From positions 4,340,001 to 4,404,000 of the forward strand of contig NZ_CP032762.1 of assembly GCF_003641205.1 (NCBI RefSeq): 64,000 nucleotides of DNA, given 5' to 3'. The position numbers and the translations under genes are program-made. The notes beneath the pieces are model-generated. The model saw nothing but the letters and a program-made list of their open reading frames with translations. It ran no database searches and was not told where the DNA came from. This DNA is from Rhodococcus sp. P1Y (GTDB lineage: Bacteria; Actinomycetota; Actinomycetes; Mycobacteriales; Mycobacteriaceae). Below are positions 33,836-42,766 of the stretch, one piece after another; position 1 is the first letter of the stretch, and every line of letters starts with the position of its first letter.

Positions 33836-35869
33836 TCAGCGATCGGCCTCGCGGTCTCGTCGAGCCAATTCGGCGAACATCGCGTTGTGTGCGGCAAGGT
33901 CGGCGTCGTGATCGCGATCAGCCGCGCGGTCCGTCCGCTGAGCGTTTCGGTCGTCGCTACGGGACCACTGAACCAGCAGTGCGAGCATCACCAGCACCAG
34001 AGGGATCTCACCTGTCGCCCAAGCGATGCCGCCGCCGAGCTTCTGATCGGCCATCAGATCGGCATTCCAGTCGAGACCGAGCGTGCGGTAGTACCAGCCG
34101 CCCATCACCGTGTTCATGCTCATCAGCGCAACACCGAAGAACGCATGGAACGGCAGCGAACCGAAGACCATCGCGAGCTTCGTGATCGGCTGGATCTGCC
34201 GCGGTGACGGATCGACCCCGATGACCACCCAGTAGAAGAGGTACCCGCTGAGTATGAAGTGAGCGTTCATGAGCAGGTGAGCGGCGTGATTGTCGAGAAT
34301 CGCACCGAAGATGCCGCCGAGGTACAGCGCGTAGAAACCGCCGACGAACAGCACCGCCGCGACGACGGGTTGGGTCAGGAACCTCGAGACCGGACTGTGC
34401 AGAGCAAGCAGCAACCACTCTCGCGGTCCCGGAATCCCATCCTTGCCCGCAGCGGGCAGGGCCCGGAGCGCCAGAGTCAAGGCACCTCCGAGGGCAAGGA
34501 GAACCGGTACCAGCATCGACAGGGCCATGTGGGCGCCCATATGCACGCTGAACGTCGCAGGCGAGTACCTTCCAACGCCCGAGGACGTCGCAACCAGCAT
34601 CGTCAGACACCCGAGCACGAATGCGACGGTCCTGCCGACCGGCCAAGCGTCACCCCGCTTGCGCAGTCTCCGTACACCGAGCAGGTACACCACCGCGAGC
34701 ACGATCGACGCGGTCCCGAAGATCAGGTCGAACCGCCAGTCGAACGCGAGCCGAGCCACCGAAGGGGGCCCGTTCAAGTCGTATCCCAGTGCCGCCTCGG
34801 TGAGGGAAAGGTTGGGATCGACGTCCGAGGGCGGCGGAGTGCGCCCGAGACCGACGGCCAGGCCGATCGTGGCTGCCATCACCAGAACCTCGCCGCCGGC
34901 GAAGCGGATCAACGCTCCTCGTGATTCGGGGTTCTCCGCGAGCGCGGGCAAGGAGCGGCGACGCTGAACCCACCCGAAGATCCCAAGCACGACGAGCGCG
35001 AAAATCTTCCCCAGGATCAACCGTCCGTACAGGGTGTCGAACAGGTCCGAGATCGATACGCGGACGAGTGCATTGATGACTCCCGAGGCGGCCATGACGA
35101 CGAAACACACGGTCGCGATCGCCGAGAATCGTCTGGTCGCCACGTCGGTGTGCGCACCTTTGCGTCGAGCATGTGCGAGTACCGCGAACAATCCACCCGC
35201 CCACAACGTCGCGCCGACCAGGTGCAGAATCAGACTGTTGGTCGCGACGTCGTGCGAGCCGCCCGAAGACGAGTGACCGGTGACGGCGATCGGCATGAGC
35301 GTTCCGAGTGCGAACACCAGCAGCAGGGGCGTCCACGACCAACGAAGCACCGCGCGTGACAGGATCGCGAGCACCACGGCAAGAAGGCCTGTCCATCGCC
35401 ATGCGCTCGCGATCTCAACCTGATCGAGCGCGACCCACAAGTTGCTCGGCTGGACGGCCACGGTGAAGGGTTGCCCAGAAGTGTCGGACAGCGTCAGGGG
35501 TACGAGAACCAGTGCGCAGGCAGCCCACACGATTGCAGCGACCGACCCGGTCCGTACGGCGCGATAGCCGCCGACGTCGAGTACCCCGCTCCTCTGCGGT
35601 GGAACCAGGAACGCGGCGAGAAGGAACGAACCGATGGCGATCGACACCGCGATCTCACCGATTGCGCGCACAGCCGGGAGGCCATAGGTTGTCGCCGGAC
35701 CCGGATCGGGAATGCCGAGCAGAACCAATGCGTCCGAAGCCGACAGACTGATCACGAGGGCAGCCACGACAGCGGCGATGAGGCCGGCCGTCGCGAACAC
35801 CGAGGTCGACGCCAGCCCCGTGGACTCGCTCGATGCCGGTTCCTTCGTCTCCACATGCGGTGCTGCCAT
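33836..35869 (-). CDS. fused CopD / cytochrome c oxidase assembly (CtaG-type) membrane protein
   Basis: A 677-residue polytopic protein. The N-terminal half (about 20-330) is a CopD copper-resistance/uptake domain with GHSSSGGSHDVATNSLILHLVGATLWAGGLF. The C-terminal half (about 380-620) is a caa3_CtaG domain with FSVHMGAHMALSMLVPVLLALG and NHAAHLLMNAHFILSGYLFYW. The His and Met clusters could bind copper. In mycobacteria the fused form is Rv0102. The extreme C-terminus is Arg/Asp-rich and cytosolic. Convergent with the MarR gene, 13 bases apart. A role in copper delivery to cytochrome oxidase is inferred. Confidence 0.88.
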   Translation of the reverse strand: MAAPHVETKEPASSESTGLASTSVFATAGLIAAVVAALVISLSASDALVLLGIPDPGPATTYGLPAVRAIGEIAVSIAIGSFLLAAFLVPPQRSGVLDVGGYRAVRTGSVAAIVWAACALVLVPLTLSDTSGQPFTVAVQPSNLWVALDQVEIASAWRWTGLLAVVLAILSRAVLRWSWTPLLLVFALGTLMPIAVTGHSSSGGSHDVATNSLILHLVGATLWAGGLFAVLAHARRKGAHTDVATRRFSAIATVCFVVMAASGVINALVRVSISDLFDTLYGRLILGKIFALVVLGIFGWVQRRRSLPALAENPESRGALIRFAGGEVLVMAATIGLAVGLGRTPPPSDVDPNLSLTEAALGYDLNGPPSVARLAFDWRFDLIFGTASIVLAVVYLLGVRRLRKRGDAWPVGRTVAFVLGCLTMLVATSSGVGRYSPATFSVHMGAHMALSMLVPVLLALGGALTLALRALPAAGKDGIPGPREWLLLALHSPVSRFLTQPVVAAVLFVGGFYALYLGGIFGAILDNHAAHLLMNAHFILSGYLFYWVVIGVDPSPRQIQPITKLAMVFGSLPFHAFFGVALMSMNTVMGGWYYRTLGLDWNADLMADQKLGGGIAWATGEIPLVLVMLALLVQWSRSDDRNAQRTDRAADRDHDADLAAHNAMFAELARRDREADR

Positions 35870-35960
35870 ACACCCAGAGTAAGAGGTCTCTGCAGTGCGC
35901 AGATACCCAGCGCCCCCAAAGTCCTACTGCACGTCGTAGATCATATGACGTGGCACACGC

Positions 35961-37079
35961 TCAGTCGTGGTGAATGCGTCCCCGCTGACCCGCGAGCCGC
36001 TCCCCTGTTCCACCCCATCGACGCGCGACGATCTCGGCGGCGATCGACACCGCTGTCTCCTGCGGAGTCCGGGCCCCCAGGTCCAAGCCGATAGGACTCG
36101 ACAATCGCGCGAGTTCGACCTCGGTCGACCCGGCCTCCCGCAATCGAAGCAGGCGATCTTCGTGGGTCCGGCGGGATCCCATTGCTCCGACGAACGCAAA
36201 GTTCGCCTGGCGCAAAGCTATGCCCAGCAGCGGAACGTCGAATTTCGGGTCGTGTGTCAACACGCACACAACCGTCCGGTCATCCACCGCGCCCGCAGCG
36301 ATCTGTCCGGCGAGGTAGCGGTGCGGCCAGTCGACGACCACATCGGCGGCGGACGGAAACCGCTGTTGCGTGGCAAAGACCTCCCGTGCATCGCACACCG
36401 TGACGCGATAACCGAGGAACGTGCCCTGTTCGGCGACGGCGGCTGCGAAATCGATGGCGCCGAAAACCAGCATGCGCGGGCGCGGGGCGTAGGAGGAAAC
36501 GAACACGTCCATCCCATCTCCTAGGCGCTCCCCGTCGGGTCCATAGGTCAACGTTTCCGTCCGCCCGGACGCCAACAAGCCACGCGCGTCGTCGACGACC
36601 GCAGCATCGGACCGGGCCGATCCCACGGAACCGGCATGGTCGGTCTCTTCGATCACGATGCGCAGGCCGACGCGTTCGACGAGAGGATGCCGGACAACCG
36701 TCGCTACGGCAACGGGACGGTCGGCCGCTATGGCGTCGGCGACTGCGCCGAGTTCGGGAAAGGTGTTCTGCGAGACGGATTCGACGAAGATGTCCAGTAT
36801 CCCGCCGCATGTCAGACCCACCGCGAACGCATCGTCGTCACTGACTCCGTAGCGTTCGAGAACCGGATTTCCGGTGGCCGCAACAAGCGTCGCAGCCTCG
36901 TAGACCGCCGACTCGACGCAACCACCCGATACCGATCCGTGTACCGAACCATCCGAACTCACCATCATCGACGCGCCTGCAGGACGCGGCGCCGATCGGA
37001 ACGTACGTACGACGGTTCCGATGCCGACCGTTCCTCCGGCACGCCACACGGCTAACAGATCATCGAGGATGTCGCGCAT
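35961..37079 (-). CDS. XdhC family protein
   Basis: A 372-residue protein. The N-terminal XdhC/CoxI domain has VRTFRSAPRPAGASMMVSSDGSVHGSVSGGCVESAVYE and the YGVSDDDAFAVGLTCGG segment. The C-terminal Rossmann-like domain has ARPRMLVFGAIDFAAAVA-type sequence and VLTHDPKFDVPLLGIAL, ending with SPIGLDLGARTPQETAVSIAAEI. Such proteins insert or sulfurate molybdenum cofactor for xanthine dehydrogenase and CO dehydrogenase-type enzymes. No molybdoenzyme gene is in the window. The ATG at 37079 has AGAAGG upstream. Confidence 0.88.
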   Translation of the reverse strand: MRDILDDLLAVWRAGGTVGIGTVVRTFRSAPRPAGASMMVSSDGSVHGSVSGGCVESAVYEAATLVAATGNPVLERYGVSDDDAFAVGLTCGGILDIFVESVSQNTFPELGAVADAIAADRPVAVATVVRHPLVERVGLRIVIEETDHAGSVGSARSDAAVVDDARGLLASGRTETLTYGPDGERLGDGMDVFVSSYAPRPRMLVFGAIDFAAAVAEQGTFLGYRVTVCDAREVFATQQRFPSAADVVVDWPHRYLAGQIAAGAVDDRTVVCVLTHDPKFDVPLLGIALRQANFAFVGAMGSRRTHEDRLLRLREAGSTEVELARLSSPIGLDLGARTPQETAVSIAAEIVARRWGGTGERLAGQRGRIHHD

Positions 37080-37101
37080 GAACCACCTTCTCACCGAGAA
37101 G

Positions 37102-37174
37102 TGCCCCCGGCAGGATTCGAACCTGCGACCAAGGGATTAGAAGGCCCTTGCTCTATCCCCTGAGCTACGGAGGC
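37102..37174 (-). tRNA. tRNA-Arg (TCT anticodon)
   Basis: A 73-nt cloverleaf on the minus strand: acceptor GCCTCCG/CGGGGGC (one G-T pair), anticodon loop CTTCTAA (TCT), T-arm GCAGG-TTCGAAT-CCTGC. No CCA is encoded. Confidence 0.95.
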
Positions 37175-37337
37175 GTTGCTCGTCGCCGGCCGTTGGCCTC
37201 GTACGAGCACGGAGAACGAGTGTACCCGCTCGCTCAATTCACTCGGTGGAGGCTTCCGAGTTCGGCTCGATGCGCTGCTCGAGGGGTCAGCGGGGCGCCA
37301 GAGTTGTGGTTGACTGATCTCAACCGAAGGGGCCATT

Positions 37338-38480
37338 GTGCACCAGTTCACCCTCGGCGTCACGTCACGGTCATCGAAGCCGAACGAACGCCGCCTCCCG
37401 ATACATCCCTTGCACATCGACCGGATTCCCGACGAGCTCAGGCGTCGAATCTATTTCGAGACCGGATACGGACTGCCCTTCGGAATCTCCGACGAGTACA
37501 TCGCGTCGCTCACCGGCGGCATGCGTTCCCGCGCGGAACTCGTGGATCAGTGCGATGTGATCCTTCTCCCCAAACCGCAGTCGACCGACCTGGAGTCCTT
37601 GCGGCACGGCCAAATTCTATGGGGCTGGCCACATTGCGTACAGGACGAGAAACTGACGCAGGTCGCCATCGACCGCAAGCTGACTCTGATTGCGTTCGAA
37701 GCCATGAATCACTGGACAGCAGATGGATGGTTCAGTCTGCATGTCTTTCACAAGAACAACGAGCTCGCTGGATACTGCTCGGTTCTGCACGCGATGCAGC
37801 TGATCGGCGCAACCGGTGACTACGGTCGCAGGCTCAAAGCAGCCGTTATCGGTTTCGGGGCAACTGCCCGCGGCGCGGTCACTGCTCTGAACGCTCACGG
37901 CATTCACGAGGTCGACGTACTCACTCAGCGCGGAGTCACCGCGGTGAGCTCCCCGATCCACTCCGCGAGAATCGTCAACTTCGACCTCGACGGCGAGAAC
38001 CCGCGTCGCAGTAGGGCTTTGACGGACACCGGGCGTGTTCCCCTGTCGGAATTCCTCGGCGATCACGATATAATCGTCAACTGCGTTCTGCAGGATACGA
38101 ATTCACCGTTGACGTTTCTCACCAACGCCGACCTCGAATCGATCGATCCGGGCACTCTGATCGTGGATGTCTCGTGCGACGAAGGCATGGGTTTCGAATG
38201 GGCGCGTCCAACCTCGTTCACCGATCCCATGTTCACCGTGGGCGACAACGTCCGGTACTACGCAGTCGACCACAGTCCGTCGTACCTCTGGGATTCGGCG
38301 ACGTGGGAAATCAGCGAATCGCTGTTGCCGTTCATCAGTACCGTCCTCGACGGCCCAGCCGCGTGGGATGCCGATGACACCATCAAGCGATCGATCGAGA
38401 TCCGCGACGGCGCAGTGGCGAATCCGAACATCCTTGCGTTCCAACACCGAAGCCCGGACTATCCACATCTTCCGGTGTGA
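37338..38480 (+). CDS. N5-(carboxyethyl)ornithine synthase-like dehydrogenase (AlaDH/PNT family)
   Basis: A 380-residue protein of the alanine dehydrogenase/transhydrogenase superfamily. The N-terminal domain has PNERRLPIHP (residues 15-24, the conserved Arg region) and VILLPKPQ with the substrate Lys (79). The Rossmann core is KAAVIGFGATARGAVTAL (about 167-184). GTLIVDVSCDEGMGFE and YYAVDHSPSYLWDSATWEISESLLPF follow. This pattern resembles the NADPH-linked carboxyethylornithine synthase, which condenses pyruvate with the side-chain amine of ornithine or lysine. The GTG at 37338 has AAGGGG 6 bases upstream. It stands alone with no amino-acid genes beside it; the true amine and keto-acid substrates are not known. 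Confidence 0.65.
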   Translation: MHQFTLGVTSRSSKPNERRLPIHPLHIDRIPDELRRRIYFETGYGLPFGISDEYIASLTGGMRSRAELVDQCDVILLPKPQSTDLESLRHGQILWGWPHCVQDEKLTQVAIDRKLTLIAFEAMNHWTADGWFSLHVFHKNNELAGYCSVLHAMQLIGATGDYGRRLKAAVIGFGATARGAVTALNAHGIHEVDVLTQRGVTAVSSPIHSARIVNFDLDGENPRRSRALTDTGRVPLSEFLGDHDIIVNCVLQDTNSPLTFLTNADLESIDPGTLIVDVSCDEGMGFEWARPTSFTDPMFTVGDNVRYYAVDHSPSYLWDSATWEISESLLPFISTVLDGPAAWDADDTIKRSIEIRDGAVANPNILAFQHRSPDYPHLPV

Positions 38481-38531
38481 GAGATAACGGACGCCGGGTT
38501 CCGAGTAATCACTGACAGCGTCCGCTGCGTG

Positions 38532-38561
38532 GGCGCCGATCGCGCAGTGACGGTCGGCGCC
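38532..38561. terminator. hairpin between convergent genes
   Basis: An 8-bp GC stem GGCGCCGA / TCGGCGCC with a 14-base loop in the 91-base gap between the dehydrogenase-like gene and the PucR-type regulator. Confidence 0.55.
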
Positions 38562-38571
38562 GCACCGAGGG

Positions 38572-39762
38572 TCACGACGCTTCGGCGATCACGTTCTCGC
38601 GCGAAATAGGTGCAACGCTTGCCTGCTCGAGGCTGTCCACCACGAGGGCCGCATGCAGAGACATGAGCCCTGTGGAACTCAGCGGGTCGACTCCCGTCAG
38701 TTGTTCTATTCGCTTCAACCGGTAATCGACTGTGTTGGGGTGAACATAGAGGGACTTCGCACTCGCCCGACGGTTCGCTTCGCTGTCGACGAAGGTCCGC
38801 AATGTGTGCATGAGTTCCGGGAACGCGTCGAGCGGTGCGATGACCGATCGCAGTCGCGAGCGTCCGGGCCCGGGGCGCGACAGTTGATATTCCAGCGCCA
38901 AGTCGCTCGTGCGGTACAACCGGGGTTGCATCCGAAGCGATCTCGCCAGGTCCACCAACTCGCGGCAGTGGGTCACCGCACCTTCGATGGCGCCTAGCGC
39001 CGCTCGCGCAGTCGCGGACACAGTTCCAACGCGTAGGACCGAGCCGACTCGAGCGACACATTCTTCGACCGAGTTCGATTCCACGCAGGGCACCAGAATG
39101 GTTCCTCCCGCTGCGGTCAGCGAGATCAACGCACCACGTACGGAGGAGGCCGAGGCAAGGGCAGCCTCTGCAGCAGCGACCGCAGCGGCGTCGAGTGTCC
39201 GGGTGATCGACCGACCGCCGTCTGCGCCGCTTTCGACGAATCGGACGAACACCACGTCGTACTCCGCGGCTACCTCGATTCCGTTGCGCTCGGCAACCGC
39301 ACGCGCTTCGGGATCGTCCGATGCGAGAAGGTCGACCAACTGTGCGACCCGCTCCCCCGTCGCACCCGAATCCTGCCTGCAGTGATCGAGGTAGGTAGAG
39401 GACACGACATTGCCCAGTATCTCGAGAACTCGCATCATGAACACTGCATTGCCGACTACATCCGTGCCGTCACTACCCGCGTCGCCGTCGACGCTGGTCC
39501 TGAGTCCCGCACTGACAGCCACGTGTACGGCTCGCTGAGCGTCGCGTAGCGCCACTCCGCTTCGCGCAAGATCATCGGCAGCCAAGCGCACCGGTTCCAG
39601 CTCACCGTTCACCGGAAGCCTGTCGGCTCGGAAGCATCGCGCCACGACCTGCGCGCTCAGCGATTCGAGAGCGTGTGTGTTTCCGCGGCCAGGGCGAGCC
39701 GACGAGCGATCAATTGAATGAGATGTGGTCGTGGAATGCGCGAACGAGGTATCCAACCGCAT
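38572..39762 (-). CDS. PucR/CdaR-type helix-turn-helix regulator
   Basis: A 396-residue regulator. The C-terminal HTH (FVDSEANRRASAKSLYVHPNTVDYRLKRIEQLTG, about 335-370) is the PucR/CdaR HTH_30 type. The middle is a GGDEF-like degenerate domain (about 160-290) and the N-terminus is a helical sensory part. PucR in Bacillus controls purine use and CdaR controls sugar diacids; family members in actinobacteria control many catabolic genes. It is convergent with the dehydrogenase-like gene and its promoter faces the desaturase operon terminator. The target is not evident. Confidence 0.82.
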   Translation of the reverse strand: MRLDTSFAHSTTTSHSIDRSSARPGRGNTHALESLSAQVVARCFRADRLPVNGELEPVRLAADDLARSGVALRDAQRAVHVAVSAGLRTSVDGDAGSDGTDVVGNAVFMMRVLEILGNVVSSTYLDHCRQDSGATGERVAQLVDLLASDDPEARAVAERNGIEVAAEYDVVFVRFVESGADGGRSITRTLDAAAVAAAEAALASASSVRGALISLTAAGGTILVPCVESNSVEECVARVGSVLRVGTVSATARAALGAIEGAVTHCRELVDLARSLRMQPRLYRTSDLALEYQLSRPGPGRSRLRSVIAPLDAFPELMHTLRTFVDSEANRRASAKSLYVHPNTVDYRLKRIEQLTGVDPLSSTGLMSLHAALVVDSLEQASVAPISRENVIAEAS

Positions 39763-39813
39763 GTCGAGCCGCCTTTCCTGCCGCTTAGTGGTTCGTCCGG
39801 TAACGGTAACCCA

Positions 39814-39848
39814 TTTGGCGATCCGAAAGTATGAAAACGAACGCCAAA
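39814..39848. promoter_or_regulatory. inverted repeat upstream of the PucR-type gene
   Basis: TTTGGCG (39814-39820) and CGCCAAA (39842-39848) form a perfect inverted repeat separated by 21 bases, about 50 bases upstream of the regulator start. A direct repeat GGTAAC-GGTAAC (39799-39810) adjoins it. Candidate autoregulatory site. Confidence 0.4.
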
Positions 39849-39889
39849 CATTCTTTGAGATTGTTTCGCCTCGAGATCCGAAAATGCCG

Positions 39890-39931
39890 GACGCCGAGCC
39901 CCCGGTCCTCGCGGACCGGTGACCCGGCGTC
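39890..39931 (-). terminator. terminator of the desaturase operon
   Basis: A two-step stem: GACGCCG with CGGCGTC (outer) and CGGTCC with GGACCG (inner) around TCGC, with an internal bulge. It lies 38 bases beyond the stop of the small protein. Confidence 0.65.
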
Positions 39932-39968
39932 GGCGGTAACGCTCTAATGGATCGTCAAGGCTGAAAGG

Positions 39969-40241
39969 TCAGCGGTTCTCGAACTCTCCGTTGATGACCT
40001 TGCCGACCGGCGAATCTTCGCGAGCCTTCTTTGCGGCCTCGCGCATTTCGATCCCGTCGGACACCCAGTCGCCGATCTCACGGGTGACATCGCGAACCGC
40101 CCCCGCGATGATGACGGCGATCTTTCCCACATGATTCGCGGCGGACTCCGTCAATTCCTGCACGGTGTCCTTGTTGCGTTCGAACTTGCCTACCACCACG
40201 ACCACCCCTGATTCGGATTCGGGCCCGACAGCGCCGGCCAC
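39969..40241 (-). CDS. small conserved protein co-transcribed with the desaturase
   Basis: An 80-90 residue protein. The likely core is VVGKFERNKDTVQELTESAANHVGKIAVIIAGAVRDVTREIGDWVSDGIEMREAAKKARED, which reads as two amphipathic helices with a hydrophobic face, ending INGEFENR. GTG at 40241 directly follows the desaturase TAA. Internal GTGs near 40200, with AGGGG upstream, may be the real start, giving about 77 residues. It has no Cys and no known motif. The tight coupling suggests a partner or stability factor of the desaturase, which is inference. It may be related to small helical proteins seen beside such desaturases. Confidence 0.7.
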   Translation of the reverse strand: MAGAVGPESESGVVVVVGKFERNKDTVQELTESAANHVGKIAVIIAGAVRDVTREIGDWVSDGIEMREAAKKAREDSPVGKVINGEFENR

Positions 40242-41420
40242 TTACGCAGCAACCTTCTTGCGCTCGACGATAACACCGACCGTCGGCTCGGATCCGGTCA
40301 GCGAATTCGGAAGAGCAAGCTTGAAGATCTTGCCCCACACGGAACCGATCTGCTTGAAGAACCCGCCGGTGTTGTACGGCAATCCGTACTTCTCGCACAG
40401 CGCTTTCACTTCGGGAGCCAGTTCGGGGTAGCGATGCGCCGGCAGATCGGGGAACAGGTGGTGCTCGATCTGGTGGGACAGGTTGCCGGACATGATGTGG
40501 AACAACGGCGATCCCTCGATGTTCGCCGAGCCCAGCATCTGTCGGACATACCATTCTCCCCGCGACTCGTCTGCAGTCTCCTCCTCGGTGAACGTCTGCA
40601 CGCCCGTCGGGAAGTGGCCACAGAAAATGATCGAGTAGGTCCACAGATTGCGGATGAGGTTGGCCCCGACGTTGCCGACCACGGTCGTGACGAAGAACGG
40701 ACCGGACAGCGCAGGGAAGATCACGTAGTCCTTGAGGACCTGACGACCAGCCTTGCGCCACATGCCCTTCAACAGCGGCTTCACGTCGTGCCACTTTCGC
40801 TTGCCCTGAATGATGTTCTCCGACTCCAGATCGTGAAGCATGACGCCCCACTCGAAGAACGTCATCAGCAGGAATGCGTAGACAGGATTGCCGAGGTAGT
40901 ACGGATTCCACTTCTGACCCTCGTCCATCCGCAGGATTCCGTACCCGATGTCACGGTCCTTGCCCACGATATTGGTGAAGGTGTGATGCATGTAGTTGTG
41001 CGAGTGCTTCCACTGGTCGGCCGGGCACACGGTGTCCCATTCGAACACCTGTGAATTGAACCCGGGCTCACGCATCCAGTCGTACTGGCCGTGCATGACG
41101 TTGTGGCCGATCTCCATGTTGTCGAGGATCTTCGACACACCGAGCGCACCGACGCCCGCGAGCCAGACCGGAGGCAGGAAAGGCAGATACATCATCGCGC
41201 GCCCGGCGATCTCCAAGCCGCGCTGCGTCTTGACGATGTTGTAGATGTACTCACGATCCTCGTCACCCAGTTTGGCCACGGTGCGAGCTCGGAGCTCGTC
41301 GAGCTCACGGCCGAGCTCCTGGACCTGCTCGTAGGACAGGACGGTCGGCGCCAAACCCTCCGGCTTCTCAGCAGAGCCGAAGAAAGGCAACGACAGTGAG
41401 GGCAAGGGTATTCCGAACAT
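40242..41420 (-). CDS. desA3: membrane fatty-acyl-CoA desaturase (DesA3-type)
   Basis: A 392-residue integral di-iron desaturase that makes oleoyl-type double bonds (delta-9) in acyl-CoA. The three histidine boxes are present: GHNVMHGQ, HSHNYMHHTF and HQIEHHLFP. Hydrophobic segments are MMYLPFLPPVWLAGVGALGV and PFFVTTVVGNVGANL. The ATG at 41420 lies 47 bases after the ferredoxin-reductase stop in one operon, so electron supply and desaturase are encoded together, as in Rv3229c-Rv3230c. Regulation is probably through the divergent TetR. Confidence 0.92.
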   Translation of the reverse strand: MFGIPLPSLSLPFFGSAEKPEGLAPTVLSYEQVQELGRELDELRARTVAKLGDEDREYIYNIVKTQRGLEIAGRAMMYLPFLPPVWLAGVGALGVSKILDNMEIGHNVMHGQYDWMREPGFNSQVFEWDTVCPADQWKHSHNYMHHTFTNIVGKDRDIGYGILRMDEGQKWNPYYLGNPVYAFLLMTFFEWGVMLHDLESENIIQGKRKWHDVKPLLKGMWRKAGRQVLKDYVIFPALSGPFFVTTVVGNVGANLIRNLWTYSIIFCGHFPTGVQTFTEEETADESRGEWYVRQMLGSANIEGSPLFHIMSGNLSHQIEHHLFPDLPAHRYPELAPEVKALCEKYGLPYNTGGFFKQIGSVWGKIFKLALPNSLTGSEPTVGVIVERKKVAA

Positions 41421-41467
41421 TTGAAACACTCTCCGTTTCGGTTGTCGAAAAGATGTGGTCGATTCGG

Positions 41468-42580
41468 TCAGATTTCGATGGCGACGTCGCCGACGGGCAC
41501 TGAGACACAAAGTTGAATCTTCTTGTGCGGCTCACTGTCCATTTCGCCGGTTTGGACGTTGGTGGTGCATCCCGACGTCTTGACCGACGTGCAGGTGAAG
41601 CAGATACCCATGCGGCAGCCGTAGGCAGGCGAGAGACCCGCGTCCTCCGCTTGTTCCAGCAGCGTCCGCCCCGAGTTCTCCGCAACCACGTTGCTGTCCG
41701 AGAACGTCACATCGCCGTCTACATCCTCCGAGACGGCGATTGTCGGGGCCGCAAATTCCTCGAGATGCAGGCGATCGCTCAGACCGAGTTCCTCGTACAC
41801 GCCTTTCACTCCGCGCATCAACCCCGGTGGGCCGCAGAGGTACGTCTCGGCATCGGTGTGCCACGGTGCGACGGCGTCGAGATGCTCTGTGCCGAAGAAC
41901 CCGTGCAGGTCGCCACCGTCGACTTGGTCGGTGTAGGCCAGAGCGATACGCACAGTGGGATGCTCACTGGCGATAGCATCGAGTTCTGCACGATACGACA
42001 CGTCGTTCTCCGTGTACGCGTAGTGAAGGAAGGTCAGGTCGCCGCTGTACCCCTCGTCCAGCAGCGTCCTGAGCATCGACATCACCGGCGTGATTCCACT
42101 CCCACCGCTGACCAGGAGAATGCGATCCGGCCTTGGCGTCGGGAGATGGAAAGTACCGTCCGCCTGCGAGAGGCTGACCACGAGTCCTGGTTGCGCGTTG
42201 CGGTGAAGGTACTGCGAGACCAGTCCCTCGGGGTGCGCCTTGATGGTCAGTTCGATTCGTCCGTCGGACCTGTACTGCGAGCACGCAGGCGAGTAGCACC
42301 GCGTGTGGCGGACTCCGTCGATGACGACTCCGACCTGAACGAACTGACCGGCCTCGAAGCCCGCCCACTGGTGCGTCGGGCGAAGCGTCAACGTCACGGT
42401 GTCCGAAGTGGACCGGTGTACATCGGTCACCTCGCCGCGCAGATCCCTGACGGTGGTCATCGGGTCGACCAACTCCAGATACCGGTCGAGGGCATGCGGG
42501 GTTGCCATGGCCTCGAACAGGGACAACAAGGAGAACTTGCCTCGAAATCCTGATCGACGCGATTTCTGCTGTATTGCCAT
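41468..42580 (-). CDS. ferredoxin-NADP reductase with C-terminal 2Fe-2S domain (desaturase electron donor)
   Basis: A 370-residue protein. The FAD domain has RHTRCYSPACS. The NAD(P)H domain has LLVSGGSGITPVMSML and TYLCGPPGLMRGVK. The C-terminal plant-type 2Fe-2S domain has CRMGICFTC plus a more distal Cys (QLCVSV). This is the Rv3230c-type partner that passes electrons to DesA3. The ATG at 42580 is just downstream of the desaturase operon control region. Divergent from TetR. Confidence 0.92.
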   Translation of the reverse strand: MAIQQKSRRSGFRGKFSLLSLFEAMATPHALDRYLELVDPMTTVRDLRGEVTDVHRSTSDTVTLTLRPTHQWAGFEAGQFVQVGVVIDGVRHTRCYSPACSQYRSDGRIELTIKAHPEGLVSQYLHRNAQPGLVVSLSQADGTFHLPTPRPDRILLVSGGSGITPVMSMLRTLLDEGYSGDLTFLHYAYTENDVSYRAELDAIASEHPTVRIALAYTDQVDGGDLHGFFGTEHLDAVAPWHTDAETYLCGPPGLMRGVKGVYEELGLSDRLHLEEFAAPTIAVSEDVDGDVTFSDSNVVAENSGRTLLEQAEDAGLSPAYGCRMGICFTCTSVKTSGCTTNVQTGEMDSEPHKKIQLCVSVPVGDVAIEI

Positions 42581-42618
42581 GTCGCCTCCCGCACTCGGTC
42601 GAAACGGACGAACAATTG

Positions 42619-42662
42619 AGTGTACGTCTGTGCACTAGAATCCAAGTGTGGCAGATCCACAC
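42619..42662. promoter_or_regulatory. candidate TetR operators between the desaturase operon and TetR
   Basis: Two inverted repeats in the 186-base divergent gap: AGTGTAC-GTCT-GTGCACT (42619-42636, 6 of 7 positions symmetric) and GTGTGG-CAGAT-CCACAC (42646-42662, perfect). Binding by the adjacent TetR protein is inferred. Confidence 0.5.
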
Positions 42663-42766
42663 CGGGACCTGTCAACGCAAAAGTGATGGCACCGACACAG
42701 GATCACGGATAGTGACCGTCATCACAACGACGGTGTAGCCACGGAAGGACCGGAGGTGATCTCGCA

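Noticed and set aside
36636..37055. Plus-strand frames opposite the XdhC gene
   Set aside because: No motif or ribosome site; antisense shadows of a recognised two-domain protein.
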